A stretch of 64,000 nucleotides of DNA from an uncultured Porphyromonadaceae bacterium. Its GTDB lineage: Bacteria > Bacteroidota > Bacteroidia > Bacteroidales > Barnesiellaceae. The position numbers and the translations under genes were made by a program. Under the pieces are notes generated by a model. It searched no databases. It was not told the DNA's origin and saw nothing but the letters and a program-made list of their open reading frames with translations. The stretch spans positions 1 through 64,000 of the forward strand of contig UPYI01000006.1 of NCBI GenBank assembly GCA_900538555.1. Reading direction: 5' to 3'. Positions within the stretch are counted from its first letter, which is position 1, and each line of letters begins with the position of its first letter. Positions 1 through 9,500 of this stretch are shown one piece after another.

Positions 1-1312
1 AGTAGGGAATAACATTTATGTATATCCTTCTTTCTCGGGTAGTTTCGTATTCTCCGAACTTATTAAACGAAGCGATATATTACCTTATGGTAAGGTGCGT
101 CTCTCTTGGGCGCAGGTAGGTTCCGACACGGATCCGTATCAACTCGGGTTGGTGTACACCAAGTCTAAATACACGTATCCCGGTTATACGATCGGTTATA
201 TCGACAATACTACCATTCCGAATAAAAATTTAAAACCGACCCGGACAAATTCGTTTGAGGTAGGTTTTGAAACGAAATTCCTGAAAAACCGTATCGGGTT
301 GGATTTCACCTACTATAATCAGGTATCGAAAGACCAGATCATGGGAATGGCATCGAGCTGGGCAACCGGTTATCCTTACCGTCTGATCAATGCCGGAGAA
401 ATACAGAATCAGGGTATTGAAATCACGTTGAATACCCGTCCTGTGGAAGTCGGCGATTTCTCGTGGGATTTAAACTTCAACTTCTCCAAAAACGAAAATA
501 AGGTAAAGAAACTGGTCGATGACATGGATATGTTCGAGTTGGAAAAAGCATCGTGGCTCGATGTGCAGATCGCGGCTAAGGTAGGCGAGAACTTCGGGTC
601 GATCGTTGGTCCGGATTTCAAACGTAATGCCAAAGGCGATATTCTGATCGATCCCTCGACCGGGCTTCCTATGTACGACAAGAGCAACCATGTGTTGGGT
701 AATGCTTCATGGGACTGGACAGGTGGTGTGAATACGACGCTTCGTTATAAGAATATCGCGCTTTCAGCAGTTTTCGATATTAAAGTAGGTGCAGATCTTT
801 ACTCTATGTCTGCCCGTGCTTCTCACGAATCGGGAAAGGCTTTGGCTACGCTCGAAGGCCGTGAGGCATGGTATAAATCGGAGGAACAACGTATGGCTGC
901 GGGATATGCCAAAGGTTCTCCCGACTGGACACCGACCGGTGGATTCATCGCTCCGGGTGTTATCGACAATGGTGACGGAACGTACCGTCCGAACGATGTC
1001 ATTATCAATCCCGAAGATTATTGGATGAGCGTGTGCCGTAATGCTCCCTCGATGTTCATTTATGACAATTCGTATGTTAAGTGCCGTGAAATCACGCTTA
1101 CGTATCAGTTCCCTAAAAAATGGCTGGGCAATGGAAAGGTTGTGAAAGATGTAAGCCTTTCGTTTGTTGCCAGAAACCCATTTATCGTATGGAAAAATAT
1201 ACCCGACATTGATCCGGATTCAAACTACAACAATACTACCGGTATGGGATTGGAATATGGCTCCCTGCCTTCGCGTCGTAGCTATGGATTTAATGTATAT
1301 GTTAAATTCTAA
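1..1312 (+). CDS. SusC/RagA-family TonB-dependent outer-membrane transporter, C-terminal part (5' end outside window)
   Basis: The reading frame is already open at base 2 and continues through a typical SusC C-terminal barrel, with aromatic-rich beta strands, LPYGKVRLSWAQVG near the start and the motif NLKPTRTNSFEVGFETKF. It ends with an aromatic residue (YVKF), as outer-membrane barrel proteins usually do. About 437 codons are visible of the roughly 1000-1100 usual for the family, so the plug and signal peptide lie upstream. SusC proteins import oligosaccharides across the outer membrane with their SusD partner, which follows 15 nt downstream. The substrate cannot be read from the sequence. 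The GH3, GH92 and GH97 genes that follow suggest a mixed alpha/beta-linked glycan, which is inference. Family assignment is secure. Confidence 0.93.
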   Translation, partial: VGNNIYVYPSFSGSFVFSELIKRSDILPYGKVRLSWAQVGSDTDPYQLGLVYTKSKYTYPGYTIGYIDNTTIPNKNLKPTRTNSFEVGFETKFLKNRIGLDFTYYNQVSKDQIMGMASSWATGYPYRLINAGEIQNQGIEITLNTRPVEVGDFSWDLNFNFSKNENKVKKLVDDMDMFELEKASWLDVQIAAKVGENFGSIVGPDFKRNAKGDILIDPSTGLPMYDKSNHVLGNASWDWTGGVNTTLRYKNIALSAVFDIKVGADLYSMSARASHESGKALATLEGREAWYKSEEQRMAAGYAKGSPDWTPTGGFIAPGVIDNGDGTYRPNDVIINPEDYWMSVCRNAPSMFIYDNSYVKCREITLTYQFPKKWLGNGKVVKDVSLSFVARNPFIVWKNIPDIDPDSNYNNTTGMGLEYGSLPSRRSYGFNVYVKF

Positions 1313-1327
1313 TCAAGCATATAACTC

Positions 1328-2998
1328 ATGAAAAATAATATATTCAAATCATTGGCAATTTTTGCTGTTGCCTTGTGGGGCGTCGCAGCTACCGGTTGTA
1401 GTGACGACTATATGGAAGATTTCAATACCGATCCGTCCAAAGCCGATACGATCGATCCCAATGCCCAGCTTACTACCGCCCAGCTTCAAACGTACGGAGA
1501 CTTGGGGCAGGTCGAAATATACCGTAATTACCACTATGCTTTCACACAACAGCTGATGGGCTGTTGGAACACCACAAACTATGGTGGACATCATACGATC
1601 GACAATAATGAGATGTGCCGTACATGGACTTCGTTTTATCCTAATGCGATAAAGAACCTTGTCGATGGAATCTATCGTTCGGGGAAAGACGATTCGAAAC
1701 CCAACATCAATGCGGCTCTTCGGATTTATCGTGTCTATCTTATGTCGCTGATGACCGACATCTATGGCGATTGCCCGTATAGCGAGGCGGGACTGGGGTA
1801 TCTCAACGAAAAATATAATCCCAGATACGATACGCAGGAAGAGATTTATAACGACTTCTTCGTAGAGTTGAAAGCTGCTGCCGGGCAACTCAATGCTGCG
1901 GCTGATAAAATCACCGGGGATGTTATTTTCTCGGGCGACATCAACCGATGGAAAAAACTTGCCAATTCGTTGCGCTTACGATACGCTATGCGTATATCGG
2001 GTGTCGATCCCGAAAAAGCCCGGCTTGAATTTGAGGATGCTTTGACTGCCGGCGTGATGACATCGGCAAGCGACGATGCGCTGATAAATTATATGGATGT
2101 CGCATTTAGTTTCGGGCAGGAATCGTATAGCGACTATCGTGGAAATGCTTTGAGCCAGTTGTGGTTCGGGAACGACCCTGCGAACAATCCGAGTTATATC
2201 TGTTCGACTTTCTTCAACCAACTGAAAGATACCGGCGATCCGCGTTGCTATCAGATATGCCGCTTCTATTACGATGGACTGATGTCTGCGACTAAACCCG
2301 ACGGACGTGTCGATCTGACCGAGGAGATGATTTCGAAAGGGGTTAAGATGGAACCGTGCGATCCCGGCACGTATTCGTGGGACAATTGGCCGACAGGCTA
2401 TACCAGCGATATCCTTACCGAAATGGCTGTCGATAATCCGTCGATTGATCCCAATATGGCGCGTGAAGTACGTCCGAAACTTGCCTCTAACTTTTTGAAA
2501 GGAAACTGTCCCGGAGTCGTCATGACTTATGCCGAAATCAATTTCCTGCTGGCGGAAGCTGCTTTAAATAACTGGACGGTGGAAGGAAGTGCGGAAGGGT
2601 ATTATAAGACAGGTATCCGGGCTGCTATGGACTTCCTGCACGACAATTACGATACGGATAAAGTCTCCGATGAGGAATTTGAAGCCTATATGACGGCAAA
2701 TCCGATCGGATATACTCAGGAGCAGAAGAAAGTAGCGGTTAATACACAGGCTTGGATACATCATTTCACAAACCCCAATGAATGTTGGGCAAATGTCCGC
2801 CGCTCCGGATTCCCCCGCCTTAAATCGCCAGAGGCTTATGGGCAAGGGGCGTTCCTGACCGGTGGTGTTGAAATTCCGGTACGCCTTTGTTATCCGGTAC
2901 TCGAATCGTCGTACAACAAACAGGGGTATGATGAGGCATTGAACAGGATGGGAGGAGATAATAGCTGGAATACTCCTCTTTGGTGGGATGTAAATTAA
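1328..2998 (+). CDS. SusD-like (SusD-like_2 type) surface glycan-binding lipoprotein
   Basis: A 556-residue SusD homologue. A signal peptide with lipobox ATGC puts the lipidated cysteine near residue 24, followed by SDD, an acidic surface-export signal typical of Bacteroidota. The start of the mature protein (DYMEDFNTDPSKAD) is characteristic of the SusD-like_2 subgroup. The rest is alpha-helical with TPR-like content, e.g. MTYAEINFLLAEAALNNW around residues 399-416. It should cap the preceding SusC and pull glycan to the cell surface. It lies in the susC operon and its TAA stop is followed at once by the 81-bp repeat element. Family certain, ligand unknown. Confidence 0.93.
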   Translation: MKNNIFKSLAIFAVALWGVAATGCSDDYMEDFNTDPSKADTIDPNAQLTTAQLQTYGDLGQVEIYRNYHYAFTQQLMGCWNTTNYGGHHTIDNNEMCRTWTSFYPNAIKNLVDGIYRSGKDDSKPNINAALRIYRVYLMSLMTDIYGDCPYSEAGLGYLNEKYNPRYDTQEEIYNDFFVELKAAAGQLNAAADKITGDVIFSGDINRWKKLANSLRLRYAMRISGVDPEKARLEFEDALTAGVMTSASDDALINYMDVAFSFGQESYSDYRGNALSQLWFGNDPANNPSYICSTFFNQLKDTGDPRCYQICRFYYDGLMSATKPDGRVDLTEEMISKGVKMEPCDPGTYSWDNWPTGYTSDILTEMAVDNPSIDPNMAREVRPKLASNFLKGNCPGVVMTYAEINFLLAEAALNNWTVEGSAEGYYKTGIRAAMDFLHDNYDTDKVSDEEFEAYMTANPIGYTQEQKKVAVNTQAWIHHFTNPNECWANVRRSGFPRLKSPEAYGQGAFLTGGVEIPVRLCYPVLESSYNKQGYDEALNRMGGDNSWNTPLWWDVN

Positions 2999-3079
2999 AA
3001 TAAACGGCGAGCCGGGAGCAGAAGCCGTCGAAGTGAAACTCGGATGGAGTATGCCGGGGCTCAGCGTTTATTGAAAACT
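2999..3079 (+). repeat. 81-bp post-stop structured repeat, copy A
   Basis: This begins on the base after the susD TAA stop and ends 35 nt before the next start codon. It aligns without gaps to 40563-40643 (61 of 81 bases identical by hand count) and shares its core with 50786-50830. The ends are complementary (AATAAAC at the left, GTTTATT at the right), GAGCC pairs with GGCTC inside, and the middle forms a small hairpin around AGTGAAACT. The word CCGGG occurs on both sides of the hairpin as a direct repeat. Function unknown. It probably acts as RNA in the susD-to-lipoprotein gap, perhaps in transcript stability or attenuation. I do not recognise it as a named family. Confidence 0.7.
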
Positions 3080-3114
3080 AAAAGTTAAAAATATAACTAT
3101 CAAGATTTTAAAAT

Positions 3115-4362
3115 ATGAAACTATTGTATAGAATTTCAACATACCTGCTTCCGATATGTATGATGGCTTTTTCGGGTTGTAACAACGATGAGCCGTTTTC
3201 GGTAGCCTCTCCGAGCGACGAGCCGCATATTCTCGATCCCTCTTTTCCCGATCGTGTGAATGGGGAACTGCCTGTTGTCGCCAATATCAATCGTGATGCC
3301 AACTTTAAAATGACGCTTACCGTTACACCATCCCAGAGTACGGAGGTCGTATGGTTTATCGACGGAGTAGAAGTTGCGAAAGGTACGGAAATAAATATGC
3401 CGTTGCTGGCGGGGTCGTATCATATGAAAGTGACCGCTACGACGACACAGGGAAAATCGACTTATCGTGAGGGTATGATAAACGTGAATCCTCTTGCCGG
3501 AGATCCGTGGGCTTCGCAAATCAGTTTCGAGCGGATTGTCGCTCCGGGAAGTAACGCGATGCTCTTCGGGGACAATCTCGCATTGGTAAAATCTATGCGT
3601 ATCGGAAATACGGAGGTGACAGAAATCATATATAACGAAGCGGACGGTTCGGTTTCCTATGAGGTTCCTGCCGATACCGAGAACGGTACACAGCGGCTGG
3701 TATTGATAGACGCACAAGGTATGGAATATGGTGGAAATACAGTGACGGTAAGTTCTTCGCCTCTCATTACATCCGGTGCGGACAGAATGACGTGTGGTGC
3801 GGAATGTGTTCTTGGCGGTATCAACCTCGACCGCGTTTCGACGCTTACGCTTGGCGGGAACGATCTGGCTATCGTTTCTAAAACCGATTCGGAAATAAAG
3901 ATTATCTGTCCGGATCTGGAAGCCGGAGATTATACCATCAAGGGTACGTCGTCCGACGGATCGGTGCAGTTCTTTGTAAATGGCACAGTCGTTGAAGAAA
4001 CCTCTGTGGTTGTATCGTCGGAACAGACGTTGTGGTCGGGACATCATTATGTTTCATGGGATTTGGAAGATGGAAATCCGAACAAGACATTTAACCTGAT
4101 CGCACCGGAAGTTTTTGCTGCGATAAAACCGGGAAGTATTCTGTCCATACACTACTCCGTAGAGCCGACAGCCGAATATCATCAGATTCGTACAACTTCC
4201 GGACATTGGAATGATCTTCCGGGCACGGGTACGGTTGAGTTCTCTGAAAATGGAGTACTTACGGTTACCTTAACCGCCGAGGCTCTTGCAATGATCGGTG
4301 AACAGGCTGGCTTCTTATGTGTCGGTCATGGATATTATGTCGATCTCGTAACATTGCGTTAA
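3115..4362 (+). CDS. Surface glycan-binding lipoprotein (SGBP/SusE-like) with IPT/TIG-like repeats
   Basis: A 415-residue lipoprotein with lipobox FSGC (cysteine about residue 22) followed by NNDE, a surface-export signal. After an Ig-like N-terminal part (residues about 50-125, ending in INVNPLAGDPW) come two repeats resembling IPT/TIG folds (about 130-215 and 215-290). The C-terminal domain (about 300-415) contains TLWSGHHYVSWDLEDGNP and is likely the glycan-binding module, by analogy with SGBP-B proteins at the same PUL position. It lies between susD and a GH3 gene, 4 nt upstream of the latter. It should hold polysaccharide at the cell surface. The family is inferred from position and architecture rather than a single diagnostic motif. 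Confidence 0.75.
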   Translation: MKLLYRISTYLLPICMMAFSGCNNDEPFSVASPSDEPHILDPSFPDRVNGELPVVANINRDANFKMTLTVTPSQSTEVVWFIDGVEVAKGTEINMPLLAGSYHMKVTATTTQGKSTYREGMINVNPLAGDPWASQISFERIVAPGSNAMLFGDNLALVKSMRIGNTEVTEIIYNEADGSVSYEVPADTENGTQRLVLIDAQGMEYGGNTVTVSSSPLITSGADRMTCGAECVLGGINLDRVSTLTLGGNDLAIVSKTDSEIKIICPDLEAGDYTIKGTSSDGSVQFFVNGTVVEETSVVVSSEQTLWSGHHYVSWDLEDGNPNKTFNLIAPEVFAAIKPGSILSIHYSVEPTAEYHQIRTTSGHWNDLPGTGTVEFSENGVLTVTLTAEALAMIGEQAGFLCVGHGYYVDLVTLR

Positions 4363-4366
4363 GAAT

Positions 4367-6688
4367 ATGAGAAAATATTTGATAAGTGGAATAATGTTTG
4401 TTTCGGCAGCCTGTATCATTCAGGCTGCCGGAGCTGCCTTTCCGGCAGATCCCGAAATCGAATCGGCTGTTGAGAGGACGCTTGCCCGAATGACGTTGGA
4501 GGAAAAGATAGGGCAGATGACCGAACTCTCGATCGACGTGTTGGGCGATTGGAAAGACGGGGAGTTTTATCTCGATCCGGCTAAACTCCATGAGGCGATT
4601 GCCGTATATAAAGTCGGTTCGATATTGAATGCTCCGGGTGGACCTACGGCACAGACACCTGCCAAGTGGGTCGAGATTATCGGTCAGATACAGGAACTAT
4701 CGATGAAGGAGATCGGCATTCCGTGTATTTACGGTTTGGATCAGAATCATGGAACTACCTATACGCTGGGCGGTACGTTGTTGCCGCAAAATATCAATAT
4801 CGGTGCTTCGTTCAATCCGCAGCTGGCGCGTGAGGCTGCCGAGATTACGGCTTATGAGACCCGTGCCGCCAATTGCCCGTGGACCTATTCGCCGACAGTC
4901 GATCTGACACGCGATCCGCGATGGAGTCGTGTGTGGGAAAATTTCGGAGAGGACCCGTTGGTGAATGCGATTATGGGAGCCGAACAGATTCGCGGATTCC
5001 AGGGCGAAAATCCCAATGCCGTCGGGCAATACCATGTGGCGACCTCGGTAAAACACTATTTGGGATATGGCGCACCGCGTACGGGAAAAGACCGTACACC
5101 GGCGTATATCTCACCCTCCGAACTGCGTGAAAAATTTTTCGAACCGTACAGAGCCTGCATCGAAGCCGGTGCTTTGACCGTAATGGTAAATAGCGGATCT
5201 ATAAATGGACGTCCTGTGCATGCGAATAACGAACTGCTTACCCAATGGCTGAAAGAAGATTTGGGATGGGACGGAATGATCGTTACGGACTGGGCGGACA
5301 TCAATAACCTGTACACTCGTGAATACGTTGCCGCCGATAAGAAAGAGGCAATAGAAATGGCGATCAATGCAGGTATCGACATGTCGATGGAACCGTATGA
5401 TCTTAATTTCTGTACTCTTTTGAAAGAGTTGGTACAGGAAGGTCGTGTTTCCCAAGAGCGCATCGACGATGCGGCTCGACGTATATTGAGGCTTAAATAT
5501 CGTCTCGGGTTATTTGAAATGCCGAATACTTATCCCGAAAATTATCCGGCGTTTTCGTCTGCCGGTCATGCGTCGGTGGCTATCCGGGCTGCCGAAGAAT
5601 CGGAGGTGCTCTTGAAAAACAAGAACCGTATCCTTCCGTTGAAAAAAGGTTTGAAATTTCTTGTGACCGGTCCGAATGCCAATTCCATGCGTTGTCTGAA
5701 TGGCGGTTGGAGCTATTCGTGGCAAGGTCATCTGACCGATCGGTTTGCCGCTTCGTACAATACGATCTATGAAGCGGTCGCGAATAAATTCGGTAAAAAG
5801 AATGTGATTCTGGAACAAGGCGTTACATATCCGGCAGAAGGCGCATATTACGAAGAGAACGAGCCGGATATAGATAAAGCTGTGGCACGTGCTACCGGTG
5901 TCGATGTCATTCTGGCTTGTATAGGCGAAAATTCGTATTGTGAAACTCCGGGAAATCTGTCCGATCTTGCTATCTCGGAAAACCAGCGCAATCTGGTGAA
6001 AGCTTTGGCTGCAACCGGCAAACCGCTCGTCTTGATTCTTAATGAAGGTCGTCCGCGCCTGATAAGCGACATTGAGCCGCTGGCAGATGCGATCATAGAT
6101 ATTTTGTTGCCCGGCAATTATGGAGCGGATGCACTGGCAAATATACTTGCCGGAGAAGCCAATCCCAGTGCCAGGATGCCTTACACATATCCTCGTAATC
6201 AGGCGGAGCTTACAACTTACGATTATCGGGTAAGTGAAGAAATGGACAAGATGGAAGGGGCGTACGACTATGATGCTGTCATTTCCGTTCAGTGGCCTTT
6301 CGGCTACGGGCAGAGTTACACGACCTTCGGGTATGGCAATTTCAAATGTTCCCGAGATAAGTTCACGGCTGATGACAACTTGATATTTACGATCGACGTA
6401 ACCAATACGGGCAACGTTGCAGGCAAGGAAGTTGTCATGTTGTTCAGTCGGGATATGGTCGCTTCATTGACACCGGAGAACCGCCGGCTGAGGGCATTTA
6501 AGAAAGTGGAACTGAATCCGGGAGAGACTAAAACAGTCGAACTGTCGATAAAGGCGAGCGATCTGGCTTTTGTCGGTTACGACGGTAAATGGATTTTAGA
6601 AAAGGGCGGATTCCGTATGCAAGCCGGCGACCAGTTGCTTCGTATCGACTGTACGGAGACGCATAAATGGGATACGCCCAATAGATAA
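4367..6688 (+). CDS. GH3 family beta-glycosidase (beta-glucosidase-like)
   Basis: A 773-residue exported enzyme. A signal peptide (residues 1 to about 23) is followed by the GH3 barrel with MTLEEKIGQMTE, the substrate-pocket motif KHYLGYG, and the nucleophile motif GMIVTDW, nucleophile predicted as Asp308. The second domain carries GENSYCETPGN, where Glu526 is the likely acid/base. A fibronectin-III-like domain (about 660-760) closes the protein, as in many PUL beta-glucosidases. It hydrolyses terminal beta-linked glucose, or possibly another beta-hexose, from imported oligosaccharides in the periplasm. It starts 4 nt after the binding lipoprotein and is followed by a strong terminator, so it ends the susCD transcript. 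Family certain; sugar specificity inferred. Confidence 0.92.
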   Translation: MRKYLISGIMFVSAACIIQAAGAAFPADPEIESAVERTLARMTLEEKIGQMTELSIDVLGDWKDGEFYLDPAKLHEAIAVYKVGSILNAPGGPTAQTPAKWVEIIGQIQELSMKEIGIPCIYGLDQNHGTTYTLGGTLLPQNINIGASFNPQLAREAAEITAYETRAANCPWTYSPTVDLTRDPRWSRVWENFGEDPLVNAIMGAEQIRGFQGENPNAVGQYHVATSVKHYLGYGAPRTGKDRTPAYISPSELREKFFEPYRACIEAGALTVMVNSGSINGRPVHANNELLTQWLKEDLGWDGMIVTDWADINNLYTREYVAADKKEAIEMAINAGIDMSMEPYDLNFCTLLKELVQEGRVSQERIDDAARRILRLKYRLGLFEMPNTYPENYPAFSSAGHASVAIRAAEESEVLLKNKNRILPLKKGLKFLVTGPNANSMRCLNGGWSYSWQGHLTDRFAASYNTIYEAVANKFGKKNVILEQGVTYPAEGAYYEENEPDIDKAVARATGVDVILACIGENSYCETPGNLSDLAISENQRNLVKALAATGKPLVLILNEGRPRLISDIEPLADAIIDILLPGNYGADALANILAGEANPSARMPYTYPRNQAELTTYDYRVSEEMDKMEGAYDYDAVISVQWPFGYGQSYTTFGYGNFKCSRDKFTADDNLIFTIDVTNTGNVAGKEVVMLFSRDMVASLTPENRRLRAFKKVELNPGETKTVELSIKASDLAFVGYDGKWILEKGGFRMQAGDQLLRIDCTETHKWDTPNR

Positions 6689-6725
6689 ATAGCACGATTA
6701 TAATTAAGAAGTAAAATTTGTTTGG

Positions 6726-6765
6726 GGGTTGTTTCAAAATACAAGTTTTGAGGCAACCCTTTTTC
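6726..6765 (+). terminator. Rho-independent terminator of the first susCD-GH3 operon
   Basis: A 14-bp stem (two G-T pairs) with a 6-base loop, GGGTTG...CAACCC at its base, is followed directly by five T residues. It lies 38 nt after the GH3 stop codon. The GH92 gene downstream must therefore have its own promoter or depend on read-through. Confidence 0.85.
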
Positions 6766-6970
6766 GGTGCGTTAGAATGTCTAAGATATAAGTCGCCGAG
6801 GATAAAGGCGGCAAGTGTTTACTGGCGGAATCGATTTCGCCCGAATACCGATGGTAATACAGCCGATTGATTATGATGCGCCGACCTTTTTGTTTAATGT
6901 AGCAATGAACTTTGGTGTAAAAATATCATTTTTCGGAGAGAATATGGAATACGGGGCGGCTGAGGTTCCC

Positions 6971-6978
6971 TATTTTTG
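6971..6978 (+). promoter_or_regulatory. Candidate -7 box (TATTTTTG) before GH92
   Basis: It matches TAnnTTTG exactly and lies 36 nt before the GH92 start codon. No TTTG -33 box lies at the usual 19-21 nt upstream, so support is partial. The remaining bases between the terminator and this box (6766-6970) hold nothing else I can recognise; a 67-codon frame there looks random. Confidence 0.4.
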
Positions 6979-7014
6979 TAAAAGGAAAAATCTGATAAAT
7001 GGAAAACAAATAGC

Positions 7015-9345
7015 ATGAAAATAAGAAAGAGCCATGTGGCAGGATGTATTGCGACGTTGATGTTGCCTTGTTGTGCATACGCTCGTAGTGAAAAACGTTT
7101 GTCGGAGTATGTCAATCCGTTTATAGGAGCTACGACGAATACACAGATGGCACGAGCCGAACATGGATTGGGTAAAACTTTTCCCGGAGCGGCTACGCCG
7201 TGGGGAATGACTCAGGTAAGCCCTAACACGATTACTGGTGGCGACAATGGATCGGGATATAGTTATGAACACACTACGATCGAAGGATTTGCCATGACGC
7301 AAATGAGTGGCGTAGGGTGGTATGGCGATCTGGGAAATTTTTTGGTGATGCCTACCGTGGGAATGTTGCATACCTATCGCGGTGAAGCAGAGCATCCGGA
7401 AGACGGCTATCGTTCGCGTTATGACAAACAAAGCGAAAAGGCGGGTGCGGGATATTATGCCGTTCATCTTACCGATTATGACATACAGGCTGAATTGACG
7501 GCAACGCCTCATGGCGGAGTGATGCGTTTCACTTATCCGGAGAATGCTTGTTCGCGAATACAGATAGATCTGGCGCGTCGTGTCGGCGGAACTTCTACCC
7601 GGCAGTTCGTAGAGCGTGTCGATAATTATACGATCCGTGGCTGGATGCGTTGTACTCCGGAAGGCGGAGGTTGGGGAAATGGCGGCGGAAAGGCAGATTA
7701 TACGGTCTATTTTTATACACGGTTCAGCTGCCTGTTGGAAAATTACGGTGTATGGTCGGCAGATATTCCGGAAGGAATGGGGCGTAAGTTGGAGAATGTC
7801 ACTTCGCCGGAATTTGCCGAAGTGGTAAAGTGTGCGAAGATCGTTGTCCGCCCCGAGCAGATGGAGGGGAAACACTTGGGCTTCTATACCGAGTTCCCCA
7901 CCCGGCAGGGCGAGCAGGTGATGATGCGAACCGCTATCTCTTTTGTCAGCATGGAGGGTGCGGAATCTAATTTCAAGGCAGAACTCAATGGCAGGAATTT
8001 TGATCGTTATCGCGAACAGGCAGTTTCCATGTGGGATGAAGCATTGTCGAAGACCATAGTCTCCGGAGGCTCGGAAGATGAGCGTACGATATTCTATACG
8101 GCTTTGTATCATTCGATGATCGATCCTCGCGATTATCGGGATGTGACTGGGGAATATGTGGGCGGAGATTTTCAGGTGCATAAAACCGATGCCTTTAAGA
8201 AACGTACCGTGTTCAGTGGCTGGGATGTGTTCCGAAGTCAGTTTCCGCTGCAAAATCTGATAAATCCCGAAGTGGTGAATGATGTGATCAATTCCTTTGT
8301 TTCGCTGGCAGAGGAGAACGGTAGCGGAGTTTACGATCGGTGGGAGTTCCTGAATGCGTATAGCGGTTGTATGCTGGGCAATCCGGCTGTTGCGGTTATC
8401 GTGGATGCGTGGAAGAAAGGAATACGGGATTACGATGTGGAAAAAGCCTATCTTTTTGCCCGGCAGACGGCAGACCGCATCGGGCATCATCCGGAATTGG
8501 GTTATTCGCCCGGCAACAGTTGTATATCGGAAACGCTGGAATATGGTTATTTCGACTGGTGTGTGGGAGAGTGGGCGGAAGCCTTGGGAAAAAGTGCCGA
8601 TGCGGTGACTTATAAAGGACGAGGTCAAGCCTATCGCCGGATTTTTGATCGGGAGAAAGGCTGGTTTCGGGTGCGTAATGCCGACGGGACGTGGGCAGAC
8701 TGGCCGGATAACGGGCGTTTACAGGAGTGGTACGGCTGTATGGAATGCAATCCTTATCAGCAGGGATGGTTTGTGCCTCATGATATCCCCGGCATGGTGG
8801 AACTGATGGGCGGTCGCGATAAAGTACTGGCTGATTTGGAATCGTTTTTTGAAAATACGCCCCGTGAATTTTATTGGAATCCCTATTATAACCATGCCAA
8901 TGAGCCGGTGCATCATGTTCCGTTCCTGTTCAATCGGCTCAGTGCTCCGTGGCTGACGCAATATTGGACCCGTGTGATTTGTGCGGATGCGTATAAGAAT
9001 CATCTGGCAGGGTTATGCGGTAATGAGGATGTGGGACAGATGTCTGCTTGGTATATTCTTGCTTCGATAGGGATTCATCCTCTTTGTCCGGGCGAAACTC
9101 GCTATGAACTGACTGCACCCGTATTCGAACGGGTGGAGATTAAACTCGACCGCCGTTATGCCCGTGCCCGTAAATTTGTGATCACGACCGAGGGTAATGC
9201 TCCCGACGCTTGCTATATTCAGTCGGTTACACTCAACGGAAAACCTTACAATCGCAGTTACATAGAGCATGAGGATATCATAGCCGGTGGAGAACTGCAT
9301 TTCAAGTTGGGGAATACACCCGACAAACATTGGGGCGTGGAATAA
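7015..9345 (+). CDS. GH92 family alpha-mannosidase
   Basis: A 776-residue exported protein with a signal peptide (residues 1 to about 24) and the GH92 start YVNPFIGA. The family's N-terminal beta-sandwich (TPWGMTQVSPNT, TGGDNGSGYSYEH) is followed by the (alpha/alpha)6 domain. The proposed catalytic acid is Glu630 in HANEPVHH; the acidic motif GNEDVGQMSAW, which supplies the calcium/base region, is intact. GH92 enzymes are calcium-dependent exo-alpha-mannosidases that invert the anomeric centre. The linkage cleaved is not predictable here. It is separated from the susCD-GH3 genes by a terminator and followed by the broken GH97. Confidence 0.93.
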   Translation: MKIRKSHVAGCIATLMLPCCAYARSEKRLSEYVNPFIGATTNTQMARAEHGLGKTFPGAATPWGMTQVSPNTITGGDNGSGYSYEHTTIEGFAMTQMSGVGWYGDLGNFLVMPTVGMLHTYRGEAEHPEDGYRSRYDKQSEKAGAGYYAVHLTDYDIQAELTATPHGGVMRFTYPENACSRIQIDLARRVGGTSTRQFVERVDNYTIRGWMRCTPEGGGWGNGGGKADYTVYFYTRFSCLLENYGVWSADIPEGMGRKLENVTSPEFAEVVKCAKIVVRPEQMEGKHLGFYTEFPTRQGEQVMMRTAISFVSMEGAESNFKAELNGRNFDRYREQAVSMWDEALSKTIVSGGSEDERTIFYTALYHSMIDPRDYRDVTGEYVGGDFQVHKTDAFKKRTVFSGWDVFRSQFPLQNLINPEVVNDVINSFVSLAEENGSGVYDRWEFLNAYSGCMLGNPAVAVIVDAWKKGIRDYDVEKAYLFARQTADRIGHHPELGYSPGNSCISETLEYGYFDWCVGEWAEALGKSADAVTYKGRGQAYRRIFDREKGWFRVRNADGTWADWPDNGRLQEWYGCMECNPYQQGWFVPHDIPGMVELMGGRDKVLADLESFFENTPREFYWNPYYNHANEPVHHVPFLFNRLSAPWLTQYWTRVICADAYKNHLAGLCGNEDVGQMSAWYILASIGIHPLCPGETRYELTAPVFERVEIKLDRRYARARKFVITTEGNAPDACYIQSVTLNGKPYNRSYIEHEDIIAGGELHFKLGNTPDKHWGVE

Positions 9346-9360
9346 ACTTTTCAGGTTCTG

Positions 9361-9421
9361 CGGGCTGGATTCCTTCTCCCGGATATACGGGACGTATGGA
9401 AATGAAAGGAGCGTAAGCCCG
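9361..9421 (+). other. Nested inverted repeats in the GH92-GH97 gap
   Basis: Three helices nest inside one another: CGGGCT (9361-9366) with AGCCCG (9416-9421), TTCC (9370-9373) with GGAA (9398-9401), and CCCG (9378-9381) with CGGG (9388-9391) around the loop GATATA. No T-tract follows, so it is not an obvious terminator. It may be an intercistronic mRNA structure. It is not clearly related to the 81-bp repeat. Confidence 0.4.
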
Positions 9422-9500
9422 ACGGGTTGTTCTTCGTTTCGTCTTTTGGAAAATACAATCTGCTTTTGCAAACGGATAATATTTAAATCTATACAGTTAT

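Noticed and set aside
2999..3079. The 81-bp repeat read as peptide (copy A stays open for about 29 codons after the stop)
   Set aside because: Copy B has stops in the matching frames, and the changes preserve base pairing rather than amino acids, so RNA or DNA structure is the better explanation.
6815..7018. A 67-codon open frame in the gap before GH92
   Set aside because: It overlaps the GH92 start, contains the promoter -7 box, and has no recognisable sequence character.
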